Source: Chrysopilus asiliformis (Eukaryota; Arthropoda; Insecta; Diptera; Rhagionidae). Taken from it: 64,000 bases of DNA. The DNA lies in NCBI GenBank assembly GCA_964034945.1, contig OZ035961.1, forward strand, positions 10,656,001 to 10,720,000, written 5' to 3'. Both the position numbers and the translations under genes were made by a program. Below, in pieces: positions 10,059 through 22,503 of this stretch. Below the pieces are notes generated by a model. The model saw only the letters and a list, made by a program, of their open reading frames with translations, had not been told where the DNA came from and did no database searches. Position 1 is the stretch's first letter; each line of letters begins with the position of its first letter.

Positions 10059-12313
10059 TTATGCATGAAGTTCGATCGTATCAGATTACATTCATAACGT
10101 AGTTAGTAGGTAACTTCTTAGAATCAGTGGAAGAACGTCCAGAGATACACCCCAGTTCACGCATTTCACAGGCCCTTTGGTTGTTTTAAGTGGCTTTTTA
10201 GCCTCTGATATGGATGCACTATATTGGTGAGAGGGGAGTAACACATGTGAAGAAAGAACAAGGAATCAAACATAATTTATAGGAAAATATATTTATGGAC
10301 ATCTTGGAGTCGAACATTCGAAACTGGTTCTTCGGTGACCTTTGCAAAGAACGGGGGCTGCTTTGGGTGTTTGACCGCGTGTTAGAAAGTTTCAAATCTC
10401 GCAATAAAGCATTAAATTTAGATTTTAACACCATCGGTTTTTACCGACAGATTTATAGTCTTTCGTAGTTGTCGGAGTAAGAGAATTTTCGAGCAATTTT
10501 TTTTTTTAAATTTTTTATCTAGCATAAAAAAGTGATGTTTCTTAAAATACAAAATTTACATTTTTTTGTGAAGGTCGAAAGTTACAAGTAAGCCAATGTG
10601 TTTGGCCGGATCCACACGCAAGTGATTCACACTCACTGTATTCAAGTTGAACGCTTTTTTGTAAATTTAAATATGCTTTTTTCGTTTGACTGGCTTAAAA
10701 TTCTGGCTTACGATTTTGTATATATTTTATATTTTGCATATCTTAAAACGGACTTTTAAACCAAATCAAAAAAACGCGCCCAACCTGGGAATTGTGACTG
10801 GTATTCGCCTGCATTCGACGATAGTGTGGATCCGGCAATTAAGCTTCCAAAACCTCATTACGATTCGCTTTTTGAGGCAAGATACGTGCATGGAAAATTC
10901 GAAACTATGAAAATACGAACACTGACTGGTGTAAATGTGAAAACTTTGAAACAAACTGTAGACAATATCTTGTTTCATTGTAAATCCACCCTTAGACTAA
11001 AGAATTTTTTCTTAATTTTTTATCATCAAATAAAAATGGTATAGAATATTCCATTTAGTTTTCATAAAAAATTATCTCATAAGAAATTATATTGACGGCA
11101 GTTTCTTGTTTTGACATCGGGCGCGAAATTTCCTCTTATGTCGTGTGCAATATAAAAGTTATAAATAATGCAGGGCGCAACAAGGCTTATCGTAAAACTT
11201 AACAATTTTAATTAAGAGCATGAAAAACTCAAACTTGAATTATTTATATCCCGTCGATACATATTTCCTTCCATACGTTTTCTATCCAAATCAACATTGC
11301 CACATACTCGATATACATATTTGATGTATTGTGCGAATAAAAGGAGCTAAAGTACTGCTTCATATTTGAGTATATATACAGAGATTTTATGTGCATAATC
11401 GTATGTCAATTTAAGTGACTCCTTTTGCAAGATGGAGTTCACCTCCATCAGGTGGTCGCATTGGAACAGGTTAAAAATTCTACCTTTGATTTTGATGATG
11501 TTTTGATGCTTCGCAGCTCAACTTTGGTTTTGAATCTGTACCTCCGTACGAAGGAAGGCATTATATGGCCAACATTGAGTATATCCCTATATTCGGTATC
11601 CGTTTTGATTGAGCCAGTAGATTCACCTGGACTGGACTGTCTTCTTGTCTTGCCATATCATGAATTGAGTTTATTCGCCTGTGAACGCGTCCATTTGGTC
11701 CCAATGAGATGACATCCAAGATGATGGTCGAACGCATTAAAATTTCACGATTCGAAAAAGACTTTTTATCGATTGCCTTTGGCAGGGCTATAAATTATGC
11801 CTTTGACATTAATTGATAAGTAATTTTTAATTGCACCTCTTTCCACGTTAAAATTCAATTTATGTCTCCCGTGTGTATCACTAAAGAGGTAAATAAATAT
11901 AAAAATCAGGTCAAAACTGGATTCAAATTATTTATCTTGGATGGTACAAGTCTTAAGACCATACGCAATAAATATTCATTGTTTTAAGAGATTGTTGTTA
12001 ATGCGATCAAAATTTGAATAATTGAATTATTTTTTTGAAGCTTGCGGATTTTCATACCTCCGGCGATTTTTTGTGATTAATATCGAGGAAATGCTCAATT
12101 TTTATTCATGAAAAATTAATGTGCGCTCGACTAATTTTGTTATTAAGAAGACTGTTCAAATTAAAGGGCAAAATTAATCAGTATGAAATCGATTTGGCTT
12201 CCACAACAGATTGGGAATAAAAAAATATTAAAATTTTTCTGTTAAAATATGAAAAAAAAAAATCTTTTGACAAAATTTGGGCTACTTTTTGAGTTCGCAA
12301 AGATTTTTTTTAA
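10059..12313. other. unannotated stretch
   Basis: No gene, RNA or repeat family is recognisable. Open frames near 10,690-11,050 overlap each other on both strands, and the 95-codon frame at 11425-11712 has no recognisable motif. Confidence 0.5.
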
Positions 12314-12549
12314 CCTTTCGTTAGTGTAGTGGAATATGACATATCTCATCACAGTAACGAAGGGTTAAATTTCTCAAAAACTACTTGTGCTACATTAATG
12401 AAATTTCACAAACATTTTTGGTCATTCAATAGGTCAATTTTGTTCACTTTGGGGTTAATTCCGTAGAACAGAAGTGGCCAAAATGGAGGCTTCTTAATCC
12501 TTAGTTTCTAATCCTTCGGTATGTCATACTCCACTACACTAACGAAGGG
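12314..12549. mobile_element. 236-bp piggyBac-like MITE
   Basis: Both ends are flanked by TTAA (12310-12313 and 12550-12553). The inverted termini CC(C/T)TTCGTTAGTGTAGTGG extend for about 32 bp with few mismatches. A TTAA duplication with CCY at the element ends is the established hallmark of piggyBac transposons. A further copy of the terminal sequence, TAACGAAGGGTTAA, lies inside at about 12353-12366, making a 57-bp TTAA-to-TTAA subunit at the left end. There is no transposase. Confidence 0.8.
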
Positions 12550-12553
12550 TTAA

Positions 12554-15500
12554 AAAAAGATTTTGTATGCTTGCATGATTTGCGAACGATAAATTGAATT
12601 GTAAGGTTTTGCTGCACTTACACCTCGACCAGGGGTAGCCAAAGTAGTCCCTATCCATCTTTGAAACTTTTTGAGGTGGATTTCGGCTTGGCGGCCATAG
12701 AAGTAACATTTAACCTATAAACGTGAGCATTTTTGACTGCGGCGCATTTTTTTAAATAAATTTTCGCCGACGGCACTTTCTACTAAACCAGGCTGCCACT
12801 TATTATCATTGTAACCTTAATGTTCGGGACGTTTAACCACTTTTCAGCCTTAAAATTCATCAGAAAAATAATATTTTATTAAAATGAAATGCCATAGAAG
12901 TTTTTCCCTGAATCTAAATTCTAATCCGACTTCTGAACAAACTATTTGATATTTATTTCAGTCATTTGAAAGGCAATTTTGATACATGCGTTACGTCAGT
13001 CAGTCGACTTGTCTGTTACCAACGAATCTGGTCGGACAGAAATGTTTTACGGAATTTCATATTCGCGAGATTGCACAAAATGCAATTACGACATGACGAG
13101 TAGTAACAATATTTAAAATGAAATAAAAACGACATTAAACTGAAATTTTGCATTTATCTCGTATCTCATCTTTACGGAGTTCTTTCGGATTCATCGTAGT
13201 CATCTTCAATCCAATTCTGTACAGTTTTATTTGTAGTTTTGTCCCTGGCGATGGCGATAAGTTGCAACTTCTAACCAACAGTCATCAAAGTATATAAGAA
13301 CTAAGTATGAAAGAAACTTGTGTCGGCTCCTTGAGCAGTTCTTGTGATAGTCATGTTATAAGTTTTGTTGCCCATTTGGCTGTTGGTGATATTTGCGCGC
13401 TGTTTTACATCGAAATTGTGCACAGATGTTTGTCGATTTTACCTGTGAGAATATTTTCTAAACAGGCGATGTCATTCAACCAATTCGCATTTATGTCTGT
13501 TGCCTGTAAAACCAAAAGTAGAACATGACTTGAAATCGCAACATGATTCGCTTGCATTTAAATATCAGGTTCGTGTCTTATGTCTTTTGTTTAATTTTGC
13601 GGCAACGAAGACGTATAGGTACGAACCCGATGTCCGATTGAAAATTCGCTCAATGGCCACGTATTAACGTTGCGTTTATTTACTTAATTTCATTAAGAAA
13701 CGATTGGCAAAAAGTCACTTGCATGTGACAACAGATGGCCACCTCGTTTCAATCAAGCAGAATTATGTGATAAAAGCAACAAAATTAAGGCAACGATTCT
13801 CAAGGCATCCAAGGGAATTGAGAAAAAATTGTCAACTTGTGAAATTCTTATGTTAATGACAATCGATCGACGGCAAAGATGACGACAACGTCAAATCCAC
13901 TTGCGAGATTCCTTCCTTCTCTGGACCTGTTTCCGTGTAAGTGTGGTGGATTTGCAACGGGATACGAGGCGAAGGGTTTCTGGATGCGCTTGAATGTCTC
14001 GCGGGAAAATGATTCCCAGGAGCTCAACGCTTTTCAGGTACGCGCCCAATGCATGTACTTAAGGCTGATGGTGGCTGATGTACTCCATGCGATAAATAAT
14101 TCGAGTCTTGGGATCTTAAAGTTTATCTTGGGCAACGTTTTCCACTTTGAAGAGTTGACTCCATTCGTACGCTGATCTCCAGACCTCAGACAAAACCGTC
14201 CCGAGGGAGTCGGCGGGATCGAAGACAAATATTTCAGTTTAAGTTCGATGGCTGTTGATCAATCGAACATTATTTATTCGTTAATTACGGAGGAAAACTC
14301 AATTAAATATGCCGACGAACATAACTCAATCATTGGTCAATGATAAGATCTTTCTGCGTAGATTAAAAGACGGATTTTCTATTCGATAGGCAGTTTCCCG
14401 ATAGCATATGACAGTATCTGCTTATGTTTAATTTGTGGGCTTTCCGTGGTCTAATCAATAAATGAATTTTAAGTTAGCGTTTGCGGAAGTTAACGCGATC
14501 ATTTGTTTAATTAAAATGCGATAATATAATATGTTTTTGATCAGGGATTTTTTTAAAAATTGTTTTTCAAGTGACGGATTTTGGAGGAGTTTTTTTTTAA
14601 ATATTTAGAATTGTTTCTAAAATCAAAAATTTTAGATTTAAAGTACCTACTTTTGTTTCTAACATCAAAAAATTTAGTATAATCGCCACGATTATATATC
14701 GTTTTTAGTCTTCGAATATATACCCTTGGCTTTGAGATATGAGATTCAGCGACCCCAAAAACTCCCAGATGAATTTTTTTTACAAAACGACGTATTATCG
14801 TCGATTCAGTGCCACAACTAAAACAATAAAAGAATCGCTAATGAAGGTCAAGATTTATAAAATATTTCTTAAGGTATGCTCTTAAAAGTAGTTCAACAAA
14901 TGCATTTAATTGATCTGAAAAATATTTTAATAACCAGATATTCGTTGAATGTTTCCATAAAATCATTGGCTAAGATTTATTTTTATGTTTAGAATATAAA
15001 CTCACCATTAAGTTCATTTTTAATGTTTTAATAAAATTTTCATACTTAAGAATTTCGAACTGCTTTAAAGCAACATTAAAAGTAGAAGTCGTTACAGAAA
15101 TGGCATCATCATCTCATTAGAAGGACTGCTAAGAACAGTGGAAGCTAAGCAGCACCACAAATCCAAGTATTTAGACTTGAAACTTCTGTGAGCATAATTT
15201 CAAATCATGATGCAAAAGTGGATGAGTACCGGACAAACGTTAAATCTGTCCATATGATTTATTGGAATGATTTGGCATTTCGTGAATATTCCATTCCATT
15301 GGATGAAGCCATTCATTTTATAAATGATTGTTTATGATGGGATGAGGAGGGAGGTTTGGTAGTGGTTCCAGCGTGTGTATATTTTCCATCCCCCCTTCGT
15401 TTCATATATCTACATAACTGGTCATTACGCTGTGATTTAGTTGGGGGCTCGGAAGCAGGCATGTTATCTGCTCTTTAAGACGTGCACTGATTGTTGGCAT

Positions 15501-16890
15501 TAATCTCAAAGGAGCGAAGGAGTTTCGACCACTTCCAAGTAGAATCTACACACACTTTAAAACAGCATCCAGAACTACTTCTGATCAATTATTTGCTGTT
15601 ATGGACTGGTGGTTGCTAGCACTTTTGTCGATCGCTTGTTATCTCTTGGTCTAAATTAATTATACTAATTTTCTATTTTATAAGAATAAATGCTTACTTT
15701 CGATGTTATAAATTTCATTTGAAAAATCTTTTGCAATTAAGTTTTAGTGTCTCTTGCACTAACGTGATTTTGAAATTAAATTTCAACAATTTTGTATGAA
15801 AGAAAGGCGCATAAGACAGCTTGTAGTTAGTTTTGTTCAGAATTTGCAAATTTTCTTATTTTCAAACCGATAAAATCGAACTTATTAATAATTATAATTC
15901 AAATTTCTTAAACATTTTGATGCAGTTTAGTTTATTATCGAAGATGTTAAGTTTTTTTGAAGTATTATTACTTTAATTTAATTACAACCGACATATACAA
16001 AGCTTCCACCATTAACCTACTAAAAGAATTACATTAGCAAATAAAAAGCCTTACCTTCTTCTGAGTAAAAAAAAAATATATGGAAAAAAAATATATTTGA
16101 CCACATTTTTTCTCCGAAATTGAACCTTACCGTATTTATGCATGCATGTATGGCTATCTTGAGTTGTCAAAATCCATTAACCACCGTACGATAAGCTCTC
16201 AAGGCGCCCACACTTTATTTTTGGATTCGATGTTTGACGCCTGAGGCTGCAATTCATAAACATAACACTTAACGTTATTACAATATTTTTTATTCAGGGT
16301 GTTAAACCGATAAGAAAAAATAAACCTCCATACCTCTTTTGATTTTGGATTTTCTGTGGAATTCTTGCCACTACGAATTTGATGTTACGGTTTCAAATAT
16401 TTTGCGCGTATCCCAAAAATTAAGATTTTCACAACATCTTTTGCCTATAACCGAAAATTTAGGAAACACTATTGGAACACGGCAAAAAATCCTGGATTAT
16501 TTTTCAATCCAAAAATTATATTGGCGAAATCTTAATACAATTTTGGATTAGAATTTGCGAATTTTTCAAAATATTTTAGTCTTTTTTCCTTCATATTTTA
16601 TTCGTTTTGTATTCTATATTGAACTTAAATACTTTCAATAATAATGCCTACAATTTAATCAAATTTGTAAAGTCTACTACTAAATTGAACCAAAAAAAAT
16701 TTCGAAAAATTTCTTATCCATACTTTGTTCCAAAGTTTAGTTGTTTATGGAGAAAGAATTTTCATACTATAGATATAATAGAGAGTTTTGAGACCCAGTC
16801 AGGCAACTGCAGAACATTCTCAAATTGATTTAAGAATACTACTTCGTGTACTTGGAGATCAGTAAATATAAACTGCATATACCATAACTA
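12554..16890. other. unannotated stretch, mostly unique
   Basis: No defensible gene or RNA is present. A GCGGCGCATTTTTTTAA motif near 12740 recalls the inner part of the hAT-like family but is isolated. A GC-richer patch at 13,850-14,220 carries an ATG-led 98-codon frame on the plus strand (13879-14175) and interrupted frames on the minus strand. It shows no recognisable domain and both strands are about equally open, so no coding strand can be chosen. Confidence 0.5.
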
Positions 16891-17020
16891 CACGGAAATA
16901 AATAATTTTTGATGCTTTTGATAATGTTTTCGCTACAACCAATATTTTGATTGACCCAAGCACATTTCGTTTACCACCAATATAATTTTGTTTAAGGGAA
17001 TTTAGGGGAATAAACATAAT

Positions 17021-17813
17021 TACACTCAGAAAAATGGAGGCTAACTCGACGACCTACATACGGCGTAATTGGCCTCGGTCAGGAAAATTTAGCCTATGCG
17101 AGGCGCGCATTCGCCTGCATGAGGGAAAGTAAAACTTGTGTTGACCTGTGACCGGAGAAATTCTGAAATTAAGCTACGAGCAGGTGAAGTAGGGCATTGG
17201 GAGCTGCACGAGTTGACCTTAGATAGGCATTTCGAGAATGTAATGTCATGTAATGGAAACCTCTGTCAGCCAGCTAGAGGTCAGAGTTAAGGAGCCGCTC
17301 CATTACCATGACTTTTTACCATGACAAAAAAAATGAGACACATTTATGTGAAGATGCCTTGGCGAGAAAGGGAGATAAGAATCAACTGCAAAAATTTGTC
17401 GGCAAATGCAAAAATAATTTCCCCTCTTTTGTTATGGCGATTTTATGGCGATTTCTACTACAACCACACATTGTCCCTGTAAGTGAATAGTAAGCACGGA
17501 CACATTCAAACTGTTATTATAGCGTGATGTTATTTTAAAAGCTTTTTCTCCTTCGCATGCATAGTCAAAAGTTTTGTTACCATGCCAATTTGAACATTAT
17601 ATTCATAGCATAAGGTTTGATATGATTGCTATACAGCTTTTAACTTGTATTAGAAGGTACAGCGTTTAACTTGTATTCAGTTATTCCTATTTAGATCTAC
17701 ATAAGTCTATCTTGCTCTAGTTTCCTGCATTTTTTTGTCATGGTAAAAAGTCATGGTAATGGAGCGAGTCCTTTAACCTGACAAAAAGTTGACCTGACAT
17801 TTTTCTGAGTGTA
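17021..17813. mobile_element. middle inverted-repeat element of a triple nest
   Basis: The termini TACACTCAGAAAAATG (17021-17036) and its exact complement (17798-17813) form a 16-bp perfect inverted repeat, including a TA at each outer edge. The interior is GC-richer than its surroundings and carries no recognisable protein. It is interrupted by the MITE at 17291-17772, which leaves a host element of about 310 bp. Similar TACACxCTxAAA ends occur at 56416-57333. Confidence 0.75.
17291..17772. mobile_element. innermost MITE of a triple nest, TTAA-flanked
   Basis: TTAA lies immediately outside both ends (17287-17290 and 17773-17776). The inverted termini are about 45 bp: GGAGCCGCTCCATTACCATG, then ACTTTTTACCATGACAAAAAA, with complementary sequence at 17727-17772. 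The outermost GGAGCCGCTCCA is shared with the otherwise unrelated 384-bp MITEs at 4072 and 27357. The 60-codon frame inside has no recognisable motif. It inserted last, into the element 17021-17813. Confidence 0.85.
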
Positions 17814-17945
17814 TATTAGTGGTGGGAGAATTAAGTTTGGAACAAAGATTTTTTTTTGCATAAAAAACATTATATTTAACTCAAACCAAATATGTTTACC
17901 CTAATTTTAATATCTTGACTGCATCAAAATTTATATATTTCCGTG

Positions 17946-19035
17946 GATGATATTTTTTGTCCCTGTTGGGGTGATTAAAACCAAATTTTAGTGCATCTAC
18001 GATGAGAGTGAAAAATCGGCTTATTTCAGTGGCAACTTAACGTGGTTTGGTTAACAAAATTCTCTTGTCCTAGATTTTAAACATTTTTATTGGTTTCATA
18101 ACATAAAAATGGTAACTCTCAGATGTGAATCTAGTGCTATCATGATTGTTGTAAGTGGAACAATAATCGAACCAACGAAATTGACTCAATAATGCCCGAA
18201 CAGAGGTCAGAACAGAAGTAACTTAACTAGCGTTGGTTGTGAAAATTATGAACGAAAGATTTCGTTGGCGTTGATCGGGATCGATGGGTTAGGTTCCTTT
18301 TTATGGAGCCAAGTTGGTTCAGTTATTTTTCTGTGATTATTAAAATAAATTTCCAGGTAATCTCTTGTCTTGCCCCATAGATTCAGACTATAGTTAAGCC
18401 TTGAAAACAGCCAATACTTGTAGATAGGTAGGTAAGGTAACTCCTAGCATGTCCGAAGGTGATTCAGTTTTAGTGATGTTGTACTCTTATAGTAGGTACG
18501 CTTTATTAATTGCGATCTGAAGCTATCGATCTGTTGTTCTGTTGTTCACGATGTAATTCACTTTGGGTTAATTATATAATAAGGTATGAGTAGTAACGAA
18601 CATTCTATGGATAGTTACCGTGCCTGCACTCAACCAATTGCTTCCCGTCCTACTTAAATTCTCCTTCTACTGATAATAGTTTTTCGAAAGATCCTTCTGT
18701 CGATGATTCTGAGCCTCGATATTTTCTGCCAAGATGTGGAAATTTTCTGACGAGGGGGATTACTATCACCGATTTTGATGTTTTCGAAATAATTCACAAT
18801 GTAGAACATCATCTTGGTTGGACTGAAGCAATAGAGTTGGACATAAATTTTCTCCTTGTGGTAATATCTACTTTGCTGGCGATAAAATTTGTTACAGTCG
18901 TGAGAACTAGATGAAAGATTACCAGCTTCAGATGGAGTAGTTCAGTTGTTGCGATGAAAAGATTTTTGTGTGGCAATTTCAAGATACTTACTTTAATTCT
19001 TTGGAGACTATTAATTGTGTTCTGGTTAGAATGTT
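17946..19035. other. unannotated stretch with an ATG-less open frame
   Basis: From 18615 to 18914 the plus strand has 99 codons without a stop but with no ATG. It includes SEPRYFLPRCGNF, and near its end a hydrophobic run INFLLVVISTLLAI that could span a membrane. A stretch reading ttctccttctactgataatag before 18680 could act as a splice acceptor. About ten such stop-free runs are expected by chance in a window of this size and composition, and I recognise no family, so it is not called as an exon. Confidence 0.3.
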
Positions 19036-19039
19036 TTAA

Positions 19040-19373
19040 CACGTTGACTGCCGTGTGAGACGGAAATGGTCTCACATTAAAATGGGCTCCTCAGACCATG
19101 TGAGAGACTTGTGGGGTCACAGCATTTTACTTTAGTATAAGCTGTGTGGTAAAGCATTGGATGCACATAATTGTATAAAACTTATGGAACAAATAATATA
19201 CGGCCTGGGGAACCTTTTTTGATATTTTGCCTATGAATTTTGTGGGTGCAATGTGGAACCACAAGCGGTATATCTCGGAAATTTACAAAAATAATATCAT
19301 TTCAAGCCAATTCATAATAAAAATCTACTGGCCTCTGGGACGCTACTTTTTCGCTTCCATGGCAGTCAACATG
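19040..19373. mobile_element. 334-bp piggyBac-like MITE
   Basis: TTAA flanks both ends (19036-19039 and 19374-19377). The termini CACGTTGACTGCCGTG and the complement of CATGTTGACTGCCATG form an inverted repeat of about 16 bp. The TTAA target is as in piggyBac, and a related single terminus stands alone at 58715-58770. The interior holds a short palindrome (GAGACGGAAATGGTCTC) and no protein. A minus-strand 88-codon frame that starts in it is a chance overlap. Confidence 0.75.
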
Positions 19374-19377
19374 TTAA

Positions 19378-22004
19378 AAAATTACTTTTACATCTAAATA
19401 CATAAATCTGTTATAGTTTCTGTATACAAATACTCTCATTATGTCATAACTGGGTTTATATCTAAGGATATTTCGCAAACTTTTATCTTAAATGTTAATC
19501 CACACTTACGATATTTAATTCATCAAGAAAAATTACTTCAATTATGCACATATGCAATCAATTTTGTAAAATTTCCTTTACGATTGCCGAAAAGATTTAT
19601 TCTTACCTAACATCTTTGCCGACTTTAATAATCCTCCTAAATCCGTAATAAGTTTTGACTGTTAATTATCACAAAAATTTATATAAACACAAAATGATTG
19701 ATCGCTTTAATTTTCGGACTCGAAAATTTTCATTTTTATTTTCAGTAAGCAGACTTACCCGCTTCCGCTGGAACCGTCCATCTTCATGCATGTAACCAGT
19801 TTAGTTTAAATAACATCTGAGATATTTTTGGGGTCGTCGTAGGTCTACGACCAATGCCTGATTTATGGAAAGCAACATTTTCTGGCGATTTGAAGTCACT
19901 CGGTCCATATTCAGACGCCAACGATCATTAAGGCGTTGGTAAAAACGCGCTAAAGCTAATTAAACGATTTGTTACACTCAAACAGCTTCCTATCACCCAT
20001 CATTAAGATGTTCTCAGCTGATGCTAACAATCGAATCCTCTATACTAATATGAACCCTCATACATAGTACGAGTATTACCTACCAGAAATCTGCCATTAT
20101 AGTCATTATAGGCGAGGGTGTTGCACATCTATTTTGAAATCGTTCGAATATAAGAAGGTTATCCTATACCCGATATTCCTATGGCAATGAAAAACAAGTA
20201 CAAGAATTAAAGTAAAGAAAATGTTACTTTGAGGCTCATTTGGATGAAAATTCACTTCTGGCGACGAAATATTTACAGAAATGGCAGAGATTCAAATCGC
20301 ACGAAATACCCGCAAATTGAACATGAGAAGCAAAAGTGACTTCTTGCTAATTAAGTACGTACCTGGTTATAGGTAAAAATCTATCGAAATGATATAGGGT
20401 GGAGTGTTCAGTTTGTAGAATTTTGTGGAAAATTAAATATAAAAAAATTTAAAATTGTATTTTTTTTAAGTTTTTCAAAAATTTGCTTTATTATAAAATA
20501 TAATCGACGCTTGGGTCTTTAGCGACCAGTGTGACGACCCCCTCCCGTGACCACCGCATCCGCGCCTGTCGCAGACTTCCCGTAATCCCCACGAGAAGTG
20601 TAATTTTGTGTGACGTATTGTATTTAATTTTTTTTATACTTGATACACCGTCAGATTTCCGCAAACTCCGCTCCATGCAACTTTGTTTGACATATTATAT
20701 AGACAACCTTCATGATTTTACGTAACTTTTCCATACATCAAAATCCATTTAGGTTTATTTCTAAATTTTTTTATTGGAAAACACGATCTTGCCTAAAATC
20801 GGTTACTTCACCTTATTATGATGACACTATAAAAATATATTTTAAATGTTGCTAACTCCTAGTGAATATCAGTATAAAGTGACTATTAAAGAACTGTAAC
20901 GCCTCTTTTTCCTTGGGATAGTGTCGAATGATGATGACGATATTTTGTTGTTATTTTTGTTCATTTAGCAGCAACATGGCAGAATAGAACAGAAATCAAG
21001 GAGACAGACTTGTTGTATCGACTAAGTACTTGTTGAGTAGAATTGACTTAAAGGTGTACGGCTGCTCATATGCAAATCAGGTGTGGATGGAAAATTATGT
21101 TATGTACATCTCTAGTTACCTAGTGTTCAATTAATGCCGTGTCTGGGTTTGCACGACTCCTTGTTTATGGCGACTAATCGTGTCTTGTTGAAACTGACTG
21201 CACATGGCGGCCAAAGTGTCTAATGTCTTACACTATTTGAATTAAGATAAGGACTCATTCCTTCCAGTCCAATCGAAACCAATCGAATTAAATGGAATTA
21301 AATGCGGACGGACGGTGTAGTGATCATCAAGTCATCCCGAGCATATGGAAAGGTGTTGTTATTCTTTTCAAGGCTGCATAAATCTTTATATGCGACAAGA
21401 AACAAATGAGAAAAATCTTGTTATGGATTCGAAAACGAATCAAACTTCCATAGCATCCTCTATCACTTTCAACCAGCATATTATTAAGATGGTGGTTTCC
21501 TTAAGGAGCCTTCGGGCGTATTTCGTGCATGGCGCTTGCATTTAAACTCTTTTTGTCGATCGGACAAGAAGCGGGAGCCTTTTGGGGAGTATTAAATTTC
21601 ATTCACTTCGAAAAACATTCAACCGGTGATTTTTCCTCTTCGTATCCGAAGTCAGAAGGGTATTTTATGCTCCAAATGGACGTTGACAGAGAATCATGTT
21701 GAGTTTTCCACTTGACCAATTTGATATGAGTAATCGCTGCCGGACGGTCGATGTCGGGTTGATATCACTTTAGGTTGAATGATTCCATGGGATTCGGACA
21801 TGCTTCTGATTTTTACTTGAAAGTTTAAACATTTTGGATCATAAGAAAATGCCCATGTTTCGGATCAAAGGTAAATTCGTGCATGCGTAGCGACATTTCG
21901 GACCGCAACATGACAGAATTAAACTTTAATGGGAATTTCGTGGGTTACGTAATTAAATGTTGCCCTTTATCTCATTATCGAGATGATCGATTTGTACAAT
22001 ACTT
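19378..22004. other. unannotated stretch, mostly unique
   Basis: No gene, RNA or clear repeat family is recognisable. A short GC-rich patch at 20,510-20,620 contains TGTGACGTATT, perhaps an eroded terminus of the GGGGCTGTCCATAAA MITE family. Overlapping short frames on both strands there (20491-20725) are not credible genes. Confidence 0.5.
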
Positions 22005-22210
22005 TCTTGTACGAAGAATAATAAAGTATTGTATTCATGAAAAATTTCGACCTCATAATTTTTGGCTAAAAATGATTTCCCGAGCACTCCTGTGTCGATT
22101 GTGTACCAGATTTATCAAAAACTAATAGAGCTAGAGCCATGAAATTTTACAGGCGTGTTTGGCCCTGGAATGGGACGACCCTATAACGGTGGAAATCCTT
22201 TACCCAGAAT
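22005..22210 (-). repeat. family alpha repeat fragment
   Basis: This is the reverse complement of the distal part of 2380-3115. It has the AATAAAGTATTGTATTCATG block, then ATTTATCAAAAACTAATAGA GCTAGAGCC, then the GGGACGACCCTATAAC block. The GACA array that separates the blocks in the other copy is missing here and replaced by GC-richer sequence. It is a truncated repeat with no gene. Confidence 0.6.
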
Positions 22211-22384
22211 TAAGCAAAATAAGAGTTTATTAAAAACCGCAATTTCGTTTTCCGCGTTTTCGCTTCGTAAATACGCCTTTTTCAGCAGTCTTATGTATTG
22301 CAAAAGTTGGCGGCAACATTTCCAACATTTTTGTCTTTTACTACGTGTTTGCCCATAAAAAATGTTCATCCTTTCGAATCTTCG

Positions 22385-22503
22385 CTCCCCCTCGTAACGC
22401 TTTTTCGCCTTTTTTTTTGTACGGGATTTAACACAATTGCGACACTACGACAGCCCCCTTTTTTCTAAAATCTAAATGGGTGACGTATTCTATGGACAAC
22501 CCC
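22385..22503. mobile_element. partial MITE, 'GGGGCTGTCCATAAA' family
   Basis: The right terminus GGGTGACGTATTCTATGGACAACCCC is clear at about 22478-22503, preceded by the C-rich centre seen in the 8992 copy. A left terminus is not recognisable. This is an eroded or truncated copy. Confidence 0.45.

Larger units (their letters stand above)
16891..17945. mobile_element. outer inverted-repeat element of a triple nest
   Basis: The left end CACGGAAATAAATAATTTTT then GATGC and the right end (complement of CACGGAAATATATAAATTTT then GATGC) match over about 25 bp with three or four differences. TA precedes the left end; the right flank is GA, perhaps a mutated TA. Of the 1.05 kb, about 790 bp is a later insertion (17021-17813), leaving a host element of roughly 260 bp. 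It is non-autonomous and the most diverged of the three layers. Confidence 0.6.

Noticed and set aside
11425..11712. 95-codon frame
   Set aside because: No motif, non-ATG start, and hydrophobic stretches explained by AT-rich codons.
13879..14175. 98-codon ATG frame in a GC-richer patch
   Set aside because: No recognisable domain. The opposite strand contains equally protein-like stretches interrupted by stops, so a coding strand cannot be chosen.
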